NCBI GenBank assembly: GCA_002315235.1
Contig: DCGK01000072.1
Span: 871-18,038, forward strand
DNA length: 17,168 nt
Source: Ruminococcus sp. UBA1780
GTDB lineage: Bacteria > Bacillota > Clostridia > Oscillospirales > Ruminococcaceae
Direction: 5' to 3'
In this document: in pieces, positions 7,100 through 14,587 of the stretch
Layout: the number at the start of each line of letters is the position of its first letter
Numbering within the stretch: the stretch's first letter is position 1
Position numbers and translations under genes: made by a program
The notes under the pieces: model-generated
The model's database searches: none
What the model saw: the letters and a program-made list of their open reading frames with translations, nothing else
Told to the model about the DNA's origin: nothing

Positions 7100-9293
7100 G
7101 TTCTGTCATTTCCTTAAGACAAGTATATCTGCAGGTTTTTCTGGCATTGTCCACCATCTGATAAACCTTTTTCTGTGAGCCTACAACTATAATCATTCTC
7201 TTTGCACGTGTAACGGCAGTATAGAGAAGATTACGGTAATAAAGTTTTTCAAATCCCCCGAGAAGAGGAATGATAACCACTTCAAACTCACTTCCCTGAC
7301 TCTTGTGAACAGTGATTGCATAAGCAAGTTCAATCTGTTCAAGAAGTTCAAATGTATATGTACAGATACGTCCGTCAAAATCAATCACTGCTATTCTGTC
7401 AGCCTTGTTGATTGCACGGATAGTACCGATATCACCGTTAAAAATACCCATTCCGTATTCATCATCGCGTTTCCACTCAAGATCATAGTTGTTTCTTGTC
7501 TGCATGACCTTGTCTCCGCTGCGGAATGTGTAAATCATGTTTCTTGTTTCAGTTTTATTCTTAGCCGGCGGATTAATCTCCTGCTGAAGACGTTTGTTAA
7601 GTTCAATTACGCCAAGCATACCCTTCCTTGACGGACACAGAATCTGAATATCTTCCACAGGCGAAAAACCGTATGCTTTCGGAAGTCTTGACGTACACAG
7701 ATCCGCAACAAAATCAGATGCCTCTTCGAATCCAAGTCTCTGAAAAAAGAAAAAATCATTGTCTTTTTTTGTAAGATCCGGATATTCACCGTTTATTATC
7801 CTGTGAGCATTTGTGATAATACAGCTCTTCTGTGCCTGTCTGAAAACTTCCTTAAGCTCAACTACCGGAATCCTTCCGCTGTCAATCATATCCTTGAGTA
7901 CATTTCCTGCACCTACGGAAGGAAGCTGGTCACTGTCCCCTACCATAACAAGACGACAGTTGATTCTGAGCGCACGAAGAAGACTTTCAAAAAGCAGGGT
8001 GTCAACCATCGACATCTCATCCACCACCAGCACGCTGCACTTGAGGGGATTGCTTTCATTATGCGCAAACCTGAGCTTTCCGTCCATATCATACTGAACT
8101 TCAAGCAGACGGTGAATAGTCTTGGCTTCATATCCGGTAAGATCAGATATTCTCTTGGCTGCTCTGCCTGTAGGCGCAGCAATGAATACCGTCTCGCCTT
8201 TTTTTTCATACATCGATATAATCGCGTTAAGTGTTGTGGTTTTTCCTGTACCAGGTCCGCCTGTAAGAATAAGAATACCCTTTGAAAGTGCCGCAGAAAT
8301 AGCAGTTCTCTGCAGCCGCTCGTATTTTATTCCTGTCTCGGACTCCTTGTCTGTGATCATTTTATCATAGTCATACGTATCCGGTGAAGAAAAAGCCTGT
8401 ATAACTCCGAGTCTGCCTGCAATATAGCACTCGGCGTTGTAGTAGTCTGCGAGGAATGAGTATTTTCTGCCTTTGCTTTCCTTGAAATACTCTGCAAGAT
8501 TTCCGTCATCAAGTTCCTCTTTATAAGCCTTTTCAAAATCATCCCCGGAAATACCGAGATATCTGCAGACCGCAGACTGCAGTTTTTCAAGCGGAATGCA
8601 GGTATGTCCGCTGCCTGCATTTTCAAGAAGAACATAGGTTATTCCTGCTTTTATTCTCATAGGTGAATCCTGCGGGATTCCTACAGACAAAGCTACATTT
8701 TCAGCTTTTTCAAATTCGAGTTCAACACCGTATGAACACAGCATATATGGGTTGGCCTGTATAATCTCCATACTCTGAAAGCCCCATTTTTTAAATGCCT
8801 TCATAGCATACTTGGCCTTTATTTCGTATTTCTGAAGCCAGGCCATGAGCTTTCTGAGATTAAAAATCTGTTTGAGCTCATCAGTGATTGCCGAACATTT
8901 TTTTGGTGAAATTCCTTTTATATCCAGAAGCTTTTCAGGAGTATTTTCCATTACTTCAAGGGTTCTGTCCCCGAATTCAGCGACAATTTTCTTTGCAAGT
9001 GAAGGACCTATACCTTTGATAACCCCTGATGCAAGATACTTCTGAATATGAATCGCCGTTCCGGGCAGCATTCGCTCGCAGTATTCGGCCTGAAACTGGG
9101 GTCCGAACTTTGCATGGGTTACGTAGTTACCCTCAAGCTTCAGCTTTTCGCCCTCTTCGATGTCACCAAGCTCTCCTACGGCAGTAATCAGCTCTCCGCC
9201 TGCATCCAGGTCGAAGACAACATACCCGTTGTTCTGGTTTCTGAAAAGAACTGTTTCAACAACGCCTTCGATTGTAAGAGTTCTCTGTTCCAG
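7059..9293 (-). CDS. recD2: RecD2 family 5'-3' DNA helicase (ATP-dependent RecD-like)
   Basis: The product is about 744 residues, normal for RecD2. Numbered from the proposed start: an N-terminal OB-like region (TLTIEGVVE, NNGYVVFDL), helix-hairpin-helix repeats (about 92-134), Walker A GGPGTGKTTT (345-354), Walker B DEMSMVD (425-431), GDSDQLPSVG (452-461), HKSQGSEF (about 663-670) and VTRAKR (694-699). RecD2 acts outside RecBCD in DNA repair and replication-fork maintenance. The start is unusual. The only good ribosome binding site (GGGAGG, 9302-9307) lies eight bases before an in-frame CTG (9291-9293), which fits the family's N-terminus. GTG 9302 overlaps that site, and ATG 9326 lacks one. 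The gene ends inside comF. Confidence 0.92.
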   Translation of the reverse strand: MEQRTLTIEGVVETVLFRNQNNGYVVFDLDAGGELITAVGELGDIEEGEKLKLEGNYVTHAKFGPQFQAEYCERMLPGTAIHIQKYLASGVIKGIGPSLAKKIVAEFGDRTLEVMENTPEKLLDIKGISPKKCSAITDELKQIFNLRKLMAWLQKYEIKAKYAMKAFKKWGFQSMEIIQANPYMLCSYGVELEFEKAENVALSVGIPQDSPMRIKAGITYVLLENAGSGHTCIPLEKLQSAVCRYLGISGDDFEKAYKEELDDGNLAEYFKESKGRKYSFLADYYNAECYIAGRLGVIQAFSSPDTYDYDKMITDKESETGIKYERLQRTAISAALSKGILILTGGPGTGKTTTLNAIISMYEKKGETVFIAAPTGRAAKRISDLTGYEAKTIHRLLEVQYDMDGKLRFAHNESNPLKCSVLVVDEMSMVDTLLFESLLRALRINCRLVMVGDSDQLPSVGAGNVLKDMIDSGRIPVVELKEVFRQAQKSCIITNAHRIINGEYPDLTKKDNDFFFFQRLGFEEASDFVADLCTSRLPKAYGFSPVEDIQILCPSRKGMLGVIELNKRLQQEINPPAKNKTETRNMIYTFRSGDKVMQTRNNYDLEWKRDDEYGMGIFNGDIGTIRAINKADRIAVIDFDGRICTYTFELLEQIELAYAITVHKSQGSEFEVVIIPLLGGFEKLYYRNLLYTAVTRAKRMIIVVGSQKKVYQMVDNARKTCRYTCLKEMTEHEIKNEHSITVLA

Positions 9294-9325
9294 AACTGAC
9301 ACCTCCCGAAAAAACACAGTGAACA

Positions 9326-9421
9326 TTAAGGAAGCATATACGCCTGCGTCGCTTTTGTACAGCCTGACGAAAAAATCTGTCTGCGCATCATGTACGCCGG
9401 ACTTAATCAGTGCTTCCTTAA
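9326..9421. repeat. 96-base element with perfect 11-base terminal inverted repeats in the recD2 leader
   Basis: TTAAGGAAGCA (9326-9336) and TGCTTCCTTAA (9411-9421) are exact complements bounding 74 bases, within the leader of the recD2 transcript. The right end, read on the minus strand as TTAAGGAAGCACTGATTA, matches the left end of the element at 9596-9653 at 16 of 18 positions. This suggests a small non-autonomous repeat family or a conserved RNA structure. It encodes no protein that I can support. Confidence 0.6.
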
Positions 9422-9459
9422 AAATCTTTTTGCGTTTGCTATAATATGCAACCTTTTCT

Positions 9460-9488
9460 ATTATACCAACTTTTATGCAAAAATGCAA
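9460..9488 (-). promoter_or_regulatory. Promoter for recD2 and the downstream minus-strand genes
   Basis: On the minus strand a perfect -10 TATAAT (9460-9465) is preceded by TGG, an extended -10, and lies 17 bases from TTGCAT (9483-9488), a weak -35. Predicted transcription starts near 9453, leaving a leader of about 160 bases before recD2. Confidence 0.7.
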
Positions 9489-9498
9489 CAATTAAAAA

Positions 9499-9510
9499 TT
9501 TCGGCCGAAA
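9499..9510. promoter_or_regulatory. Perfect 12-base palindrome between divergent promoters
   Basis: TTTCGGCCGAAA is self-complementary. It sits ten bases upstream of the recD2 -35 and 26 bases upstream of the ddl -35. That is a natural position for a dimeric regulator of one or both promoters. It does not match the Gram-positive LexA box, and I name no regulator. Confidence 0.45.
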
Positions 9511-9536
9511 GCTGAATAAATTGGATACTGTTATTA

Positions 9537-9565
9537 TTGCATTTTGGAACAAGTAATAGTATAAT
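9537..9565 (+). promoter_or_regulatory. Promoter for ddl-murF
   Basis: TTGCAT (9537-9542), a 17-base spacer, then a perfect TATAAT (9560-9565). The hexamers and spacing are the same as those of the divergent recD2 promoter. Predicted start is near 9572, giving a leader of about 104 bases that contains the inverted repeat at 9596-9653. Confidence 0.7.
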
Positions 9566-9595
9566 AATATACTGGTGTATAAAATACATCCATAA

Positions 9596-9653
9596 TTCAG
9601 GAAACACTGATTATACCTTTTCCGCATACCGGACTGTATCAGTATTTCCCTAA
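9596..9653. repeat. 58-base inverted-repeat element in the ddl leader
   Basis: GGAAACACTGAT (9600-9611) and ATCAGTATTTCC (9638-9649) pair at 11 of 12 positions around a 26-base loop; the outer flanks TTCA and CTAA extend the resemblance of the ends. The ends are related to those of the element at 9326-9421. It could be a decayed miniature mobile element or an mRNA hairpin. It ends about 12 bases before the ddl ribosome binding site. Confidence 0.55.
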
Positions 9654-9675
9654 TCTTGATTTACGGAGGATTTTT

Positions 9676-10713
9676 ATGAATATAACAGTACTGTGCGGCG
9701 GACTCAGCAGTGAGAGAGACGTATCACTCACTTCAGGTCTTAACTGTGCAAAAGCCCTGAGCAAAAAAGGTCACAACGTTTTCCTTCTCGACGTTTTCAT
9801 GGGAACAGAAACACCTGCTGAAAGAGCTTTTGAAGAATGGATGGATTTTTCAGAAGTAACATCATCAATTGCAGCTGACGCTCCTGACCTTGAAGCAATA
9901 AAAAATATAAGAGGCGAAAGCCCTGACGGATTCTTCGGAAAGAATGTAATTGATATATGTAAAAAAGCTGATATCGTATTTATGGCTCTTCACGGTGCCA
10001 ACGGCGAAGACGGAAGAATTCAGGCAACATTCGACCTCATGGGAATAAAATATACCGGTTCTGACTATCTCGGAAGTGCAAATGCCATGAACAAGAGCAT
10101 AACAAGAAGACTCCTTATGGCAGACGGAGTAAAAATGGCTGAGGGCACACATTATACAAGCGCTGATTACAAATCAGGAAAAACAAATGAATGGAATTCA
10201 TTTCCGTGCATCGTAAAGCCATGCTGCGGCGGCTCAAGCCTCGGTGTTTCAAAGGCAAACAATAAGGACGAATTTGATGCTGCTCTTAAAAACTGCTTTA
10301 AATTCGAAGACGAAGCAGTAATCGAGGAATTTATTTCAGGCCGTGAGTTCTCTGTTGGCGTAATTGACGGAAAGGCACTCCCTGTAATTGAAATTATTGC
10401 TGACGGATTCTATGACTACAAAAACAAGTATTCAGGAAAAACACGTGAGGTATGCCCTGCGGAAGCTGACGAAGTTTCAACATCAAAGCTTCATAGAGCA
10501 GCGGAAAAAGCATTTGCTTCACTTAAGCTCAATGTTTATGCAAGAATTGACTTTATTCTTAACAGTGCTGACGGAGAACCGTACTGTCTTGAAGCAAATA
10601 CTCTTCCGGGAATGACTCCTGCTTCACTTCTTCCTCAGGAAGCAAGAGCAGTCGGTATAGAATATCCTGACCTCTGTGAACTTATAATCAACAAGAGTCT
10701 TGAAAGATTCTAA
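9676..10713 (+). CDS. ddl: D-alanine--D-alanine ligase
   Basis: The 345-residue ATP-grasp enzyme joins two D-Ala molecules for peptidoglycan precursors in the cytoplasm. Motifs in order: GGLSSERDVSL (8-18), ALHGANGEDGRIQ (104-116), the ATP-binding KPCCGGSSLGVSK (181-193), EEFISGREFSVGV (217-229), FYDYKNKYSG (245-254), ARIDFIL (289-295) and LEANTLPGMTPASLLPQ (305-321). The Lys251-Tyr252 pair matches the Lys-Tyr that gives D-Ala specificity in E. coli DdlB, so this is not a VanA-type D-lactate ligase and implies ordinary vancomycin-sensitive precursors. The start has GGAGG six bases before the ATG. Its promoter is 9537-9565. The stop overlaps the murF ribosome binding site, so the pair forms one operon. 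Confidence 0.96.
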   Translation: MNITVLCGGLSSERDVSLTSGLNCAKALSKKGHNVFLLDVFMGTETPAERAFEEWMDFSEVTSSIAADAPDLEAIKNIRGESPDGFFGKNVIDICKKADIVFMALHGANGEDGRIQATFDLMGIKYTGSDYLGSANAMNKSITRRLLMADGVKMAEGTHYTSADYKSGKTNEWNSFPCIVKPCCGGSSLGVSKANNKDEFDAALKNCFKFEDEAVIEEFISGREFSVGVIDGKALPVIEIIADGFYDYKNKYSGKTREVCPAEADEVSTSKLHRAAEKAFASLKLNVYARIDFILNSADGEPYCLEANTLPGMTPASLLPQEARAVGIEYPDLCELIINKSLERF

Positions 10714-10726
10714 GGAGGAACTGAAT

Positions 10727-12094
10727 TTGAAAGCTATGACATTAAGAGAAATAGCCGATGCATGCGGCGGAAAGCTTATTTCTCCTGATAACGCAGAAAA
10801 TCTTACAGTTACTGACATTACAATAGACAGCCGTACCGCGGGAGAAGGTTCATTATACATTCCGATAAAAGGACAGAGATTTGACGGACACGACTTTATC
10901 GGTTCTGTTTTCGGAAACGGAGCTGTGTGTACTCTTACTGAAAGGCCCGACGACTCACTCCGTAAGCCGCAGATTGTCGTTGAATCAACAGCTGCTGCTC
11001 TTCAGGATATTGCTGCGTACTACAGAAGCCGGTTTAAAAATCTTAAGGTTATAGGGGTAACAGGAAGTTCCGGAAAAACTTCAACCAAGGAAATGATTTA
11101 TTCAGTTCTTTCTGAACATTTTAATGTACTGAAAACAGAAGGAAATCTTAACAACGAAATCGGCGTACCTAAAACACTCTTCAGAATTAATGAGGAGCAT
11201 GAAGTTGCTATCGTTGAAATGGGTATAAATCACTTCGGTGAAATGACCCGCCTTGCCAGGATGGTTCGCCCTGACATTGCTGTTATCACCAATATCGGAA
11301 CAGCTCACCTTGAGTTTCTTGAAACCCGTGACGGAATTCTTAAAGCCAAAACAGAAATGCTTCCGTACCTTGCTGAAAACGGCACTGCTGTTCTCAACGG
11401 AGATGATGATAAGCTCTGTACAGTAAATTCTGTGAAAACAAGCTTTTTCGGATTTGGAAAAACCAACGATATCAAAGCTGAAAACCTGGTTCAGAACGGT
11501 ATTGAAGGCACATCATTCACTATTGTTACAGACGATATCAGGCTTAATGCATTTGTTCCTGCACTCGGAAATCATATGGTTATGAATGCGATTGCTGCAT
11601 TCAGAATTTCAGAACTTCTCGGAATGCCTGCAGAAAAAGCAGTAACAGGAATAAGAAACTTCAAAAATATAGACGGTAGATTCAATGTAATTAAAACAGA
11701 TTATTTCACACTTATAAACGACTGCTATAACGCTAACCCTGACTCTGTAAAGGCTTCTCTCAAAGTTGTAGGATCACTTAAGGGCAGAAAAGCCGCTGTT
11801 CTTGCTGATATGAAGGAGCTTGGTGATATCTCGGAAAAAATGCACCGCGAAGTCGGCGCAGCTGCCGCTGAAAACCTTGATACTCTTATCTGTATCGGAC
11901 CTGAAGCCAGATTTATAAAGGAAGCAGCAGAATCAGCCGGAAACGGTATAAAAGCAGTTCATTTTGCAGACAACGAAGAAGCAAAAGCCAATATATACAA
12001 CTGGCTTGAAAAAGATGATACAGTCCTGATTAAAGGTTCCCACTCTATGAATCTATCTGAAATCACTTCATTTTTAAAAGAAAAGAAATTTTAA
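10727..12094 (+). CDS. murF: UDP-N-acetylmuramoyl-tripeptide--D-alanyl-D-alanine ligase
   Basis: The 455-residue Mur ligase adds the D-Ala-D-Ala made by Ddl to UDP-MurNAc-tripeptide, completing the cytoplasmic precursor. Visible are the N-terminal substrate domain (TDITIDSRTAGEGSLYIPIKG, FDGHDFI), the ATP loop GVTGSSGKTSTKEM (110-123), GNLNNEIGVP, VEMGINHFGEM, ALGNHMVMNA in the centre, and NDCYNANPDSVKASL in the C-terminal domain. The start is most likely TTG 10727-10729: AAGGAGG ends eight bases before it, while the next ATG (10736) is 17 bases away. The gene begins 13 bases after ddl, with the ribosome binding site overlapping the ddl stop. Confidence 0.95.
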   Translation: MKAMTLREIADACGGKLISPDNAENLTVTDITIDSRTAGEGSLYIPIKGQRFDGHDFIGSVFGNGAVCTLTERPDDSLRKPQIVVESTAAALQDIAAYYRSRFKNLKVIGVTGSSGKTSTKEMIYSVLSEHFNVLKTEGNLNNEIGVPKTLFRINEEHEVAIVEMGINHFGEMTRLARMVRPDIAVITNIGTAHLEFLETRDGILKAKTEMLPYLAENGTAVLNGDDDKLCTVNSVKTSFFGFGKTNDIKAENLVQNGIEGTSFTIVTDDIRLNAFVPALGNHMVMNAIAAFRISELLGMPAEKAVTGIRNFKNIDGRFNVIKTDYFTLINDCYNANPDSVKASLKVVGSLKGRKAAVLADMKELGDISEKMHREVGAAAAENLDTLICIGPEARFIKEAAESAGNGIKAVHFADNEEAKANIYNWLEKDDTVLIKGSHSMNLSEITSFLKEKKF

Positions 12095-12099
12095 ACCTG

Positions 12100-12134
12100 T
12101 TGAATTATGTGCAGTATGCACAAATTTCAATTTT
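12100..12134 (+). terminator. Probable weak terminator after murF
   Basis: TTGAATTATGTGC (12100-12112) pairs with GCACAAATTTCAA (12118-12130) at 11 of 13 positions around a five-base loop, followed by four T. It begins five bases after the murF stop. The U-tract is short, so read-through into glnN is possible. The stem ends just before the glnN -35 box, so an operator role is an alternative. Confidence 0.5.
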
Positions 12135-12138
12135 GGTA

Positions 12139-12167
12139 TTGACAAATGAGTCAGATTAGGATATCAT
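12139..12167 (+). promoter_or_regulatory. glnN: Promoter for glnN
   Basis: A perfect -35 TTGACA (12139-12144), a 17-base spacer and TATCAT (12162-12167, five of six matching). Predicted start is near 12174, giving a leader of about 115 bases that holds the hairpins below. Confidence 0.8.
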
Positions 12168-12185
12168 AGAAACATCAAATAAATT

Positions 12186-12209
12186 AATTGAAACAATGGC
12201 GTTTCAATT
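12186..12209 (+). promoter_or_regulatory. Hexaloop antiterminator hairpin in the glnN leader (ANTAR-like site)
   Basis: AATTGAAAC (12186-12194) and GTTTCAATT (12201-12209) form a perfect nine-base-pair stem closed by a six-base loop AATGGC, with A at loop position 1 and G at position 4. RNA sites of ANTAR antiterminators are known to be hexaloop hairpins with exactly A1 and G4, usually in pairs. The 3' arm is also the main part of the 5' arm of the terminator at 12199-12272, so the two folds exclude each other. Only one such hairpin is visible; the usual first hairpin is not. Confidence 0.6.
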
Positions 12210-12272
12210 TCATCAAATATAAAACATATAAAGTTTTTGTATCGGATGAAATTGAAGCGCTTTTTTATTTTT
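12199..12272 (+). terminator. Intrinsic terminator (attenuator) upstream of glnN
   Basis: GCGTTTCAATTTCATC (12199-12214) pairs with GATGAAATTGAAGCGC (12245-12260) over all 16 positions, one of them G-U. TTTTTTATTTTT (12261-12272) follows. The 30-base loop holds a further small helix. The structure ends just before the glnN ribosome binding site AAGGAGGA (12273-12280), so it should stop transcription before the gene unless the overlapping hexaloop hairpin forms. Confidence 0.85.
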
Positions 12273-12288
12273 AAGGAGGACATTTAAA

Positions 12289-14379
12289 ATGAAAAATGCA
12301 GAAGCATCATTTGCATGTAACGTATTCAACCAGCAGGTAATGAGAGAAAGATTACCAAAGGATGTTTACAAGAAAGTAATGCAGACAAAGAAAATGGGTA
12401 CATCACTCAGCAGCGATGTTGCAGGTGTAGTTGCTAATGCCATGAAGGACTGGGCAGTTGAAAAGGGTGCTACACACTTCACACACTGGTTCCACCCAAT
12501 GACAGGTGTTACTGCTGAAAAGCACGATGCATTCCTCTCACCAAACTCAGACGGTACAGTAATTCTTGAATTCTCAGGCAAGGAACTTGTAAAGGGCGAA
12601 CCTGATGCTTCATCATTCCCTTCAGGCGGTCTCCGTGCTACATTCGAAGCAAGAGGCTATACAGCATGGGACCCTACATCAGACGCTTTCATCAAGGATG
12701 GTACATTATACATTCCTACAGCTTTCTGTTCATACACAGGTGAAATCCTTGACAAGAAGACTCCTCTTCTCCGTTCAATGGACGTATTAAGTGAACAGGC
12801 ACTCAGAATTCTCAGACTTTTCGGAAATACAACAGCTACAAGAGTTCTTTCAACAGCAGGTGCTGAACAGGAATACTTCCTTGTTGACAAGAAGCTCTAC
12901 GACCAGCGTGAAGACCTCATCATCACAGGAAGAACACTTTTCGGTGCAAAGCCTCCTAAGGGACAGGAACTTGAAGACCACTACTTTGGTAACATCAAGG
13001 AAAGAATTTCAGCATACATGCATGAACTTGATGAAGAACTCTGGAAGCTCGGAATTCCTGCAAAGACAAAGCACAACGAAGTTGCTCCTGCACAGCACGA
13101 ACTTGCTCCTGTTTTCGAAACAGCAAATATAGCTTCTGACCACAACCAGCTTACAATGGAACTTATGAAGAAGATTGCTCTCAAGCACGGTCTTGTTTGT
13201 CTCCTCCACGAAAAGCCATTCGCAGGTGTAAACGGTTCAGGTAAGCACAACAACTGGTCAATCGCTTCAAATGATGGTCAGAACCTTCTCGATCCTGGCG
13301 ATACACCAACAGAAAACACACAGTTCCTTACATTCCTCGTAGCATTTATCAAGGCTGTAAACAAGTACTCAGATCTTCTCAGACTTTCAGCAGCAAGTGC
13401 CGGCAATGACCACCGTCTCGGTGCTAACGAAGCTCCTCCTGCTATCGTATCCATGTTTATCGGTGATGAGCTTCAGGCTCTTCTTGATGCACTTGAAAAT
13501 GATACAAAGGCAGATATCAAGTCAAACGTTAAGTTTGAAATCGGCGTAGATGCTCTCCCTTCATTCAAGAAGGACAACACAGACAGAAACAGAACTTCAC
13601 CAATGGCATTCACAGGCAACAAGTTCGAATTCAGAATGCTCGGTTCTGCTGATTCTATCTCATGTACAAACGTAATGATGAACACAACAATCGCTGATGT
13701 TCTCTGTGAATTCGCTGATGAACTCGAAGGAGCAAAGGACTTCAACGCTAAACTTAAGGAAATCCTCGTTAAGACATACAAGGAAAACAAGAACATTATC
13801 TTCAACGGCAACGGTTACTCAGATGAATGGGTAAAGGAAGCTACAGAGGTAAGAGGTCTTCCTAACTATACTTCAACTGTTGACTGTCTCCCTACATACC
13901 TTGCTGACAAGAACGTTGCAATGTTTGAAAAGTTCAAGGTTTACTCAAAGGTTGAAATCGCTTCAAGAACAGAAATCCTTCTCGAAAACTACACAAAGGT
14001 TATCAATATTGAAGCTCTTACAATGGTTGACATGGCTAAGAAGCAGATTTATCCTGCAGTTATGGAATACACAAAGGAAGTTTGCAGTGTTCTCGCTTCA
14101 ATGAAGTCTGTAGGCATCGAAAATGCAACACAGGAAAAGCTTGCTAACAAGCTCTCATCTTCACTCAAGTGCCTCGACAGCGCTGTAACAGACCTCGAAC
14201 AGGCTCTTATCGCTGCAAAGGATTCAGCAGATGATGTTTACAAGCACTCAAGATTCTACAGAGATGAAGTATTCTCAAAGATGCAGTCTCTCAGAGCTGT
14301 TGCTGATGAACTTGAAACTATCGTTGCTGAAAAATACTGGCCATTCCCTGTATACTCAGATCTCCTTTTCAGAGTATAA
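12289..14379 (+). CDS. glnN: Glutamine synthetase type III
   Basis: At 696 residues this is far longer than type I or II enzymes and typical of type III (GlnN), which makes glutamine from glutamate, ammonia and ATP in the cytoplasm. Type III features include VFNQQVMRERLPKDVYKK near the N-terminus, SSFPSGGLRATFEARGYTAWD (108-128), GAEQEYFLVD (191-200), KHNEVAPAQHELAPVFE (261-277), GVNGSGKHNNWS (313-324), and GNDHRLGANEAPPAI (374-388). Codon use is strongly biased (for example TCA, ACA, CTT/CTC, AAG), unlike the neighbouring minus-strand genes, suggesting high expression. AAGGAGGA lies eight bases before the ATG. The leader carries a terminator and a competing hexaloop hairpin, pointing to nitrogen-responsive antitermination; no regulator gene is in the window. 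Confidence 0.97.
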   Translation: MKNAEASFACNVFNQQVMRERLPKDVYKKVMQTKKMGTSLSSDVAGVVANAMKDWAVEKGATHFTHWFHPMTGVTAEKHDAFLSPNSDGTVILEFSGKELVKGEPDASSFPSGGLRATFEARGYTAWDPTSDAFIKDGTLYIPTAFCSYTGEILDKKTPLLRSMDVLSEQALRILRLFGNTTATRVLSTAGAEQEYFLVDKKLYDQREDLIITGRTLFGAKPPKGQELEDHYFGNIKERISAYMHELDEELWKLGIPAKTKHNEVAPAQHELAPVFETANIASDHNQLTMELMKKIALKHGLVCLLHEKPFAGVNGSGKHNNWSIASNDGQNLLDPGDTPTENTQFLTFLVAFIKAVNKYSDLLRLSAASAGNDHRLGANEAPPAIVSMFIGDELQALLDALENDTKADIKSNVKFEIGVDALPSFKKDNTDRNRTSPMAFTGNKFEFRMLGSADSISCTNVMMNTTIADVLCEFADELEGAKDFNAKLKEILVKTYKENKNIIFNGNGYSDEWVKEATEVRGLPNYTSTVDCLPTYLADKNVAMFEKFKVYSKVEIASRTEILLENYTKVINIEALTMVDMAKKQIYPAVMEYTKEVCSVLASMKSVGIENATQEKLANKLSSSLKCLDSAVTDLEQALIAAKDSADDVYKHSRFYRDEVFSKMQSLRAVADELETIVAEKYWPFPVYSDLLFRV

Positions 14380-14416
14380 TTTAAAGATTATAAGTTTTTA
14401 CCTCACAATAAAACTG

Positions 14417-14453
14417 ATCTCCCCGGAGAATACTCCGGGGAGATTTTAGTTTT
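14417..14453 (+). terminator. Intrinsic terminator of glnN
   Basis: ATCTCCCCGGAG (14417-14428) and CTCCGGGGAGAT (14433-14444) form a perfect GC-rich 12-base-pair stem with loop AATA, followed by TTTAGTTTT. It lies about 37 bases after the glnN stop. Confidence 0.92.
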
Positions 14454-14502
14454 CCGGAAACACTATTACTAACTATTACCAAAAGTGGTCTGCGATTTTT
14501 CA

Positions 14503-14558
14503 GATAAAAAACAAACAGCACATCAAATTTACGTAAAATACGTATCTTCGATGTGCTG
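14503..14558 (-). terminator. Intrinsic terminator of the serpin operon
   Basis: Read on the minus strand, CAGCACATC (14550-14558) pairs with GATGTGCTG (14516-14524), with an AT-rich loop containing a TACGTA pair, then TTTGTTTTTTATC. It lies 30 bases after the serpin gene's stop and faces the glnN terminator. Confidence 0.75.
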
Positions 14559-14562
14559 ATTT

Positions 14563-14577
14563 CTGTTTTGAAAACAG
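14563..14577. repeat. 15-base palindrome just after the serpin gene
   Basis: CTGTTTT and AAAACAG flank one central G. It lies between the serpin stop and its terminator hairpin. It may only add to the terminator structure. Confidence 0.4.
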
Positions 14578-14587
14578 TTTTATGAAA

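Noticed and set aside
9294..9491. N-terminal extension of RecD2 from TTG 9491 or ATG 9326
   Set aside because: TTG 9491 lies upstream of the predicted transcript start; the extension crosses the inverted-repeat element and does not resemble RecD2.
9676..10713. Ddl as a VanA-like D-Ala-D-Lac ligase
   Set aside because: The loop has FYDYKNKY with the Lys-Tyr pair of D-Ala-D-Ala ligases, and no vanH or vanX neighbours are present.
12139..12156. TTGAC-AAATGA-GTCAG as the missing first ANTAR hairpin
   Set aside because: The loop has T, not G, at position 4, and it lies on the -35 box upstream of the predicted transcript start.
14452..14470. TTCCGGAAACACTATTAC as another end of the inverted-repeat family
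   Set aside because: About 15 of 19 positions fit the 9596 end, but no partner arm is found nearby; likely chance.
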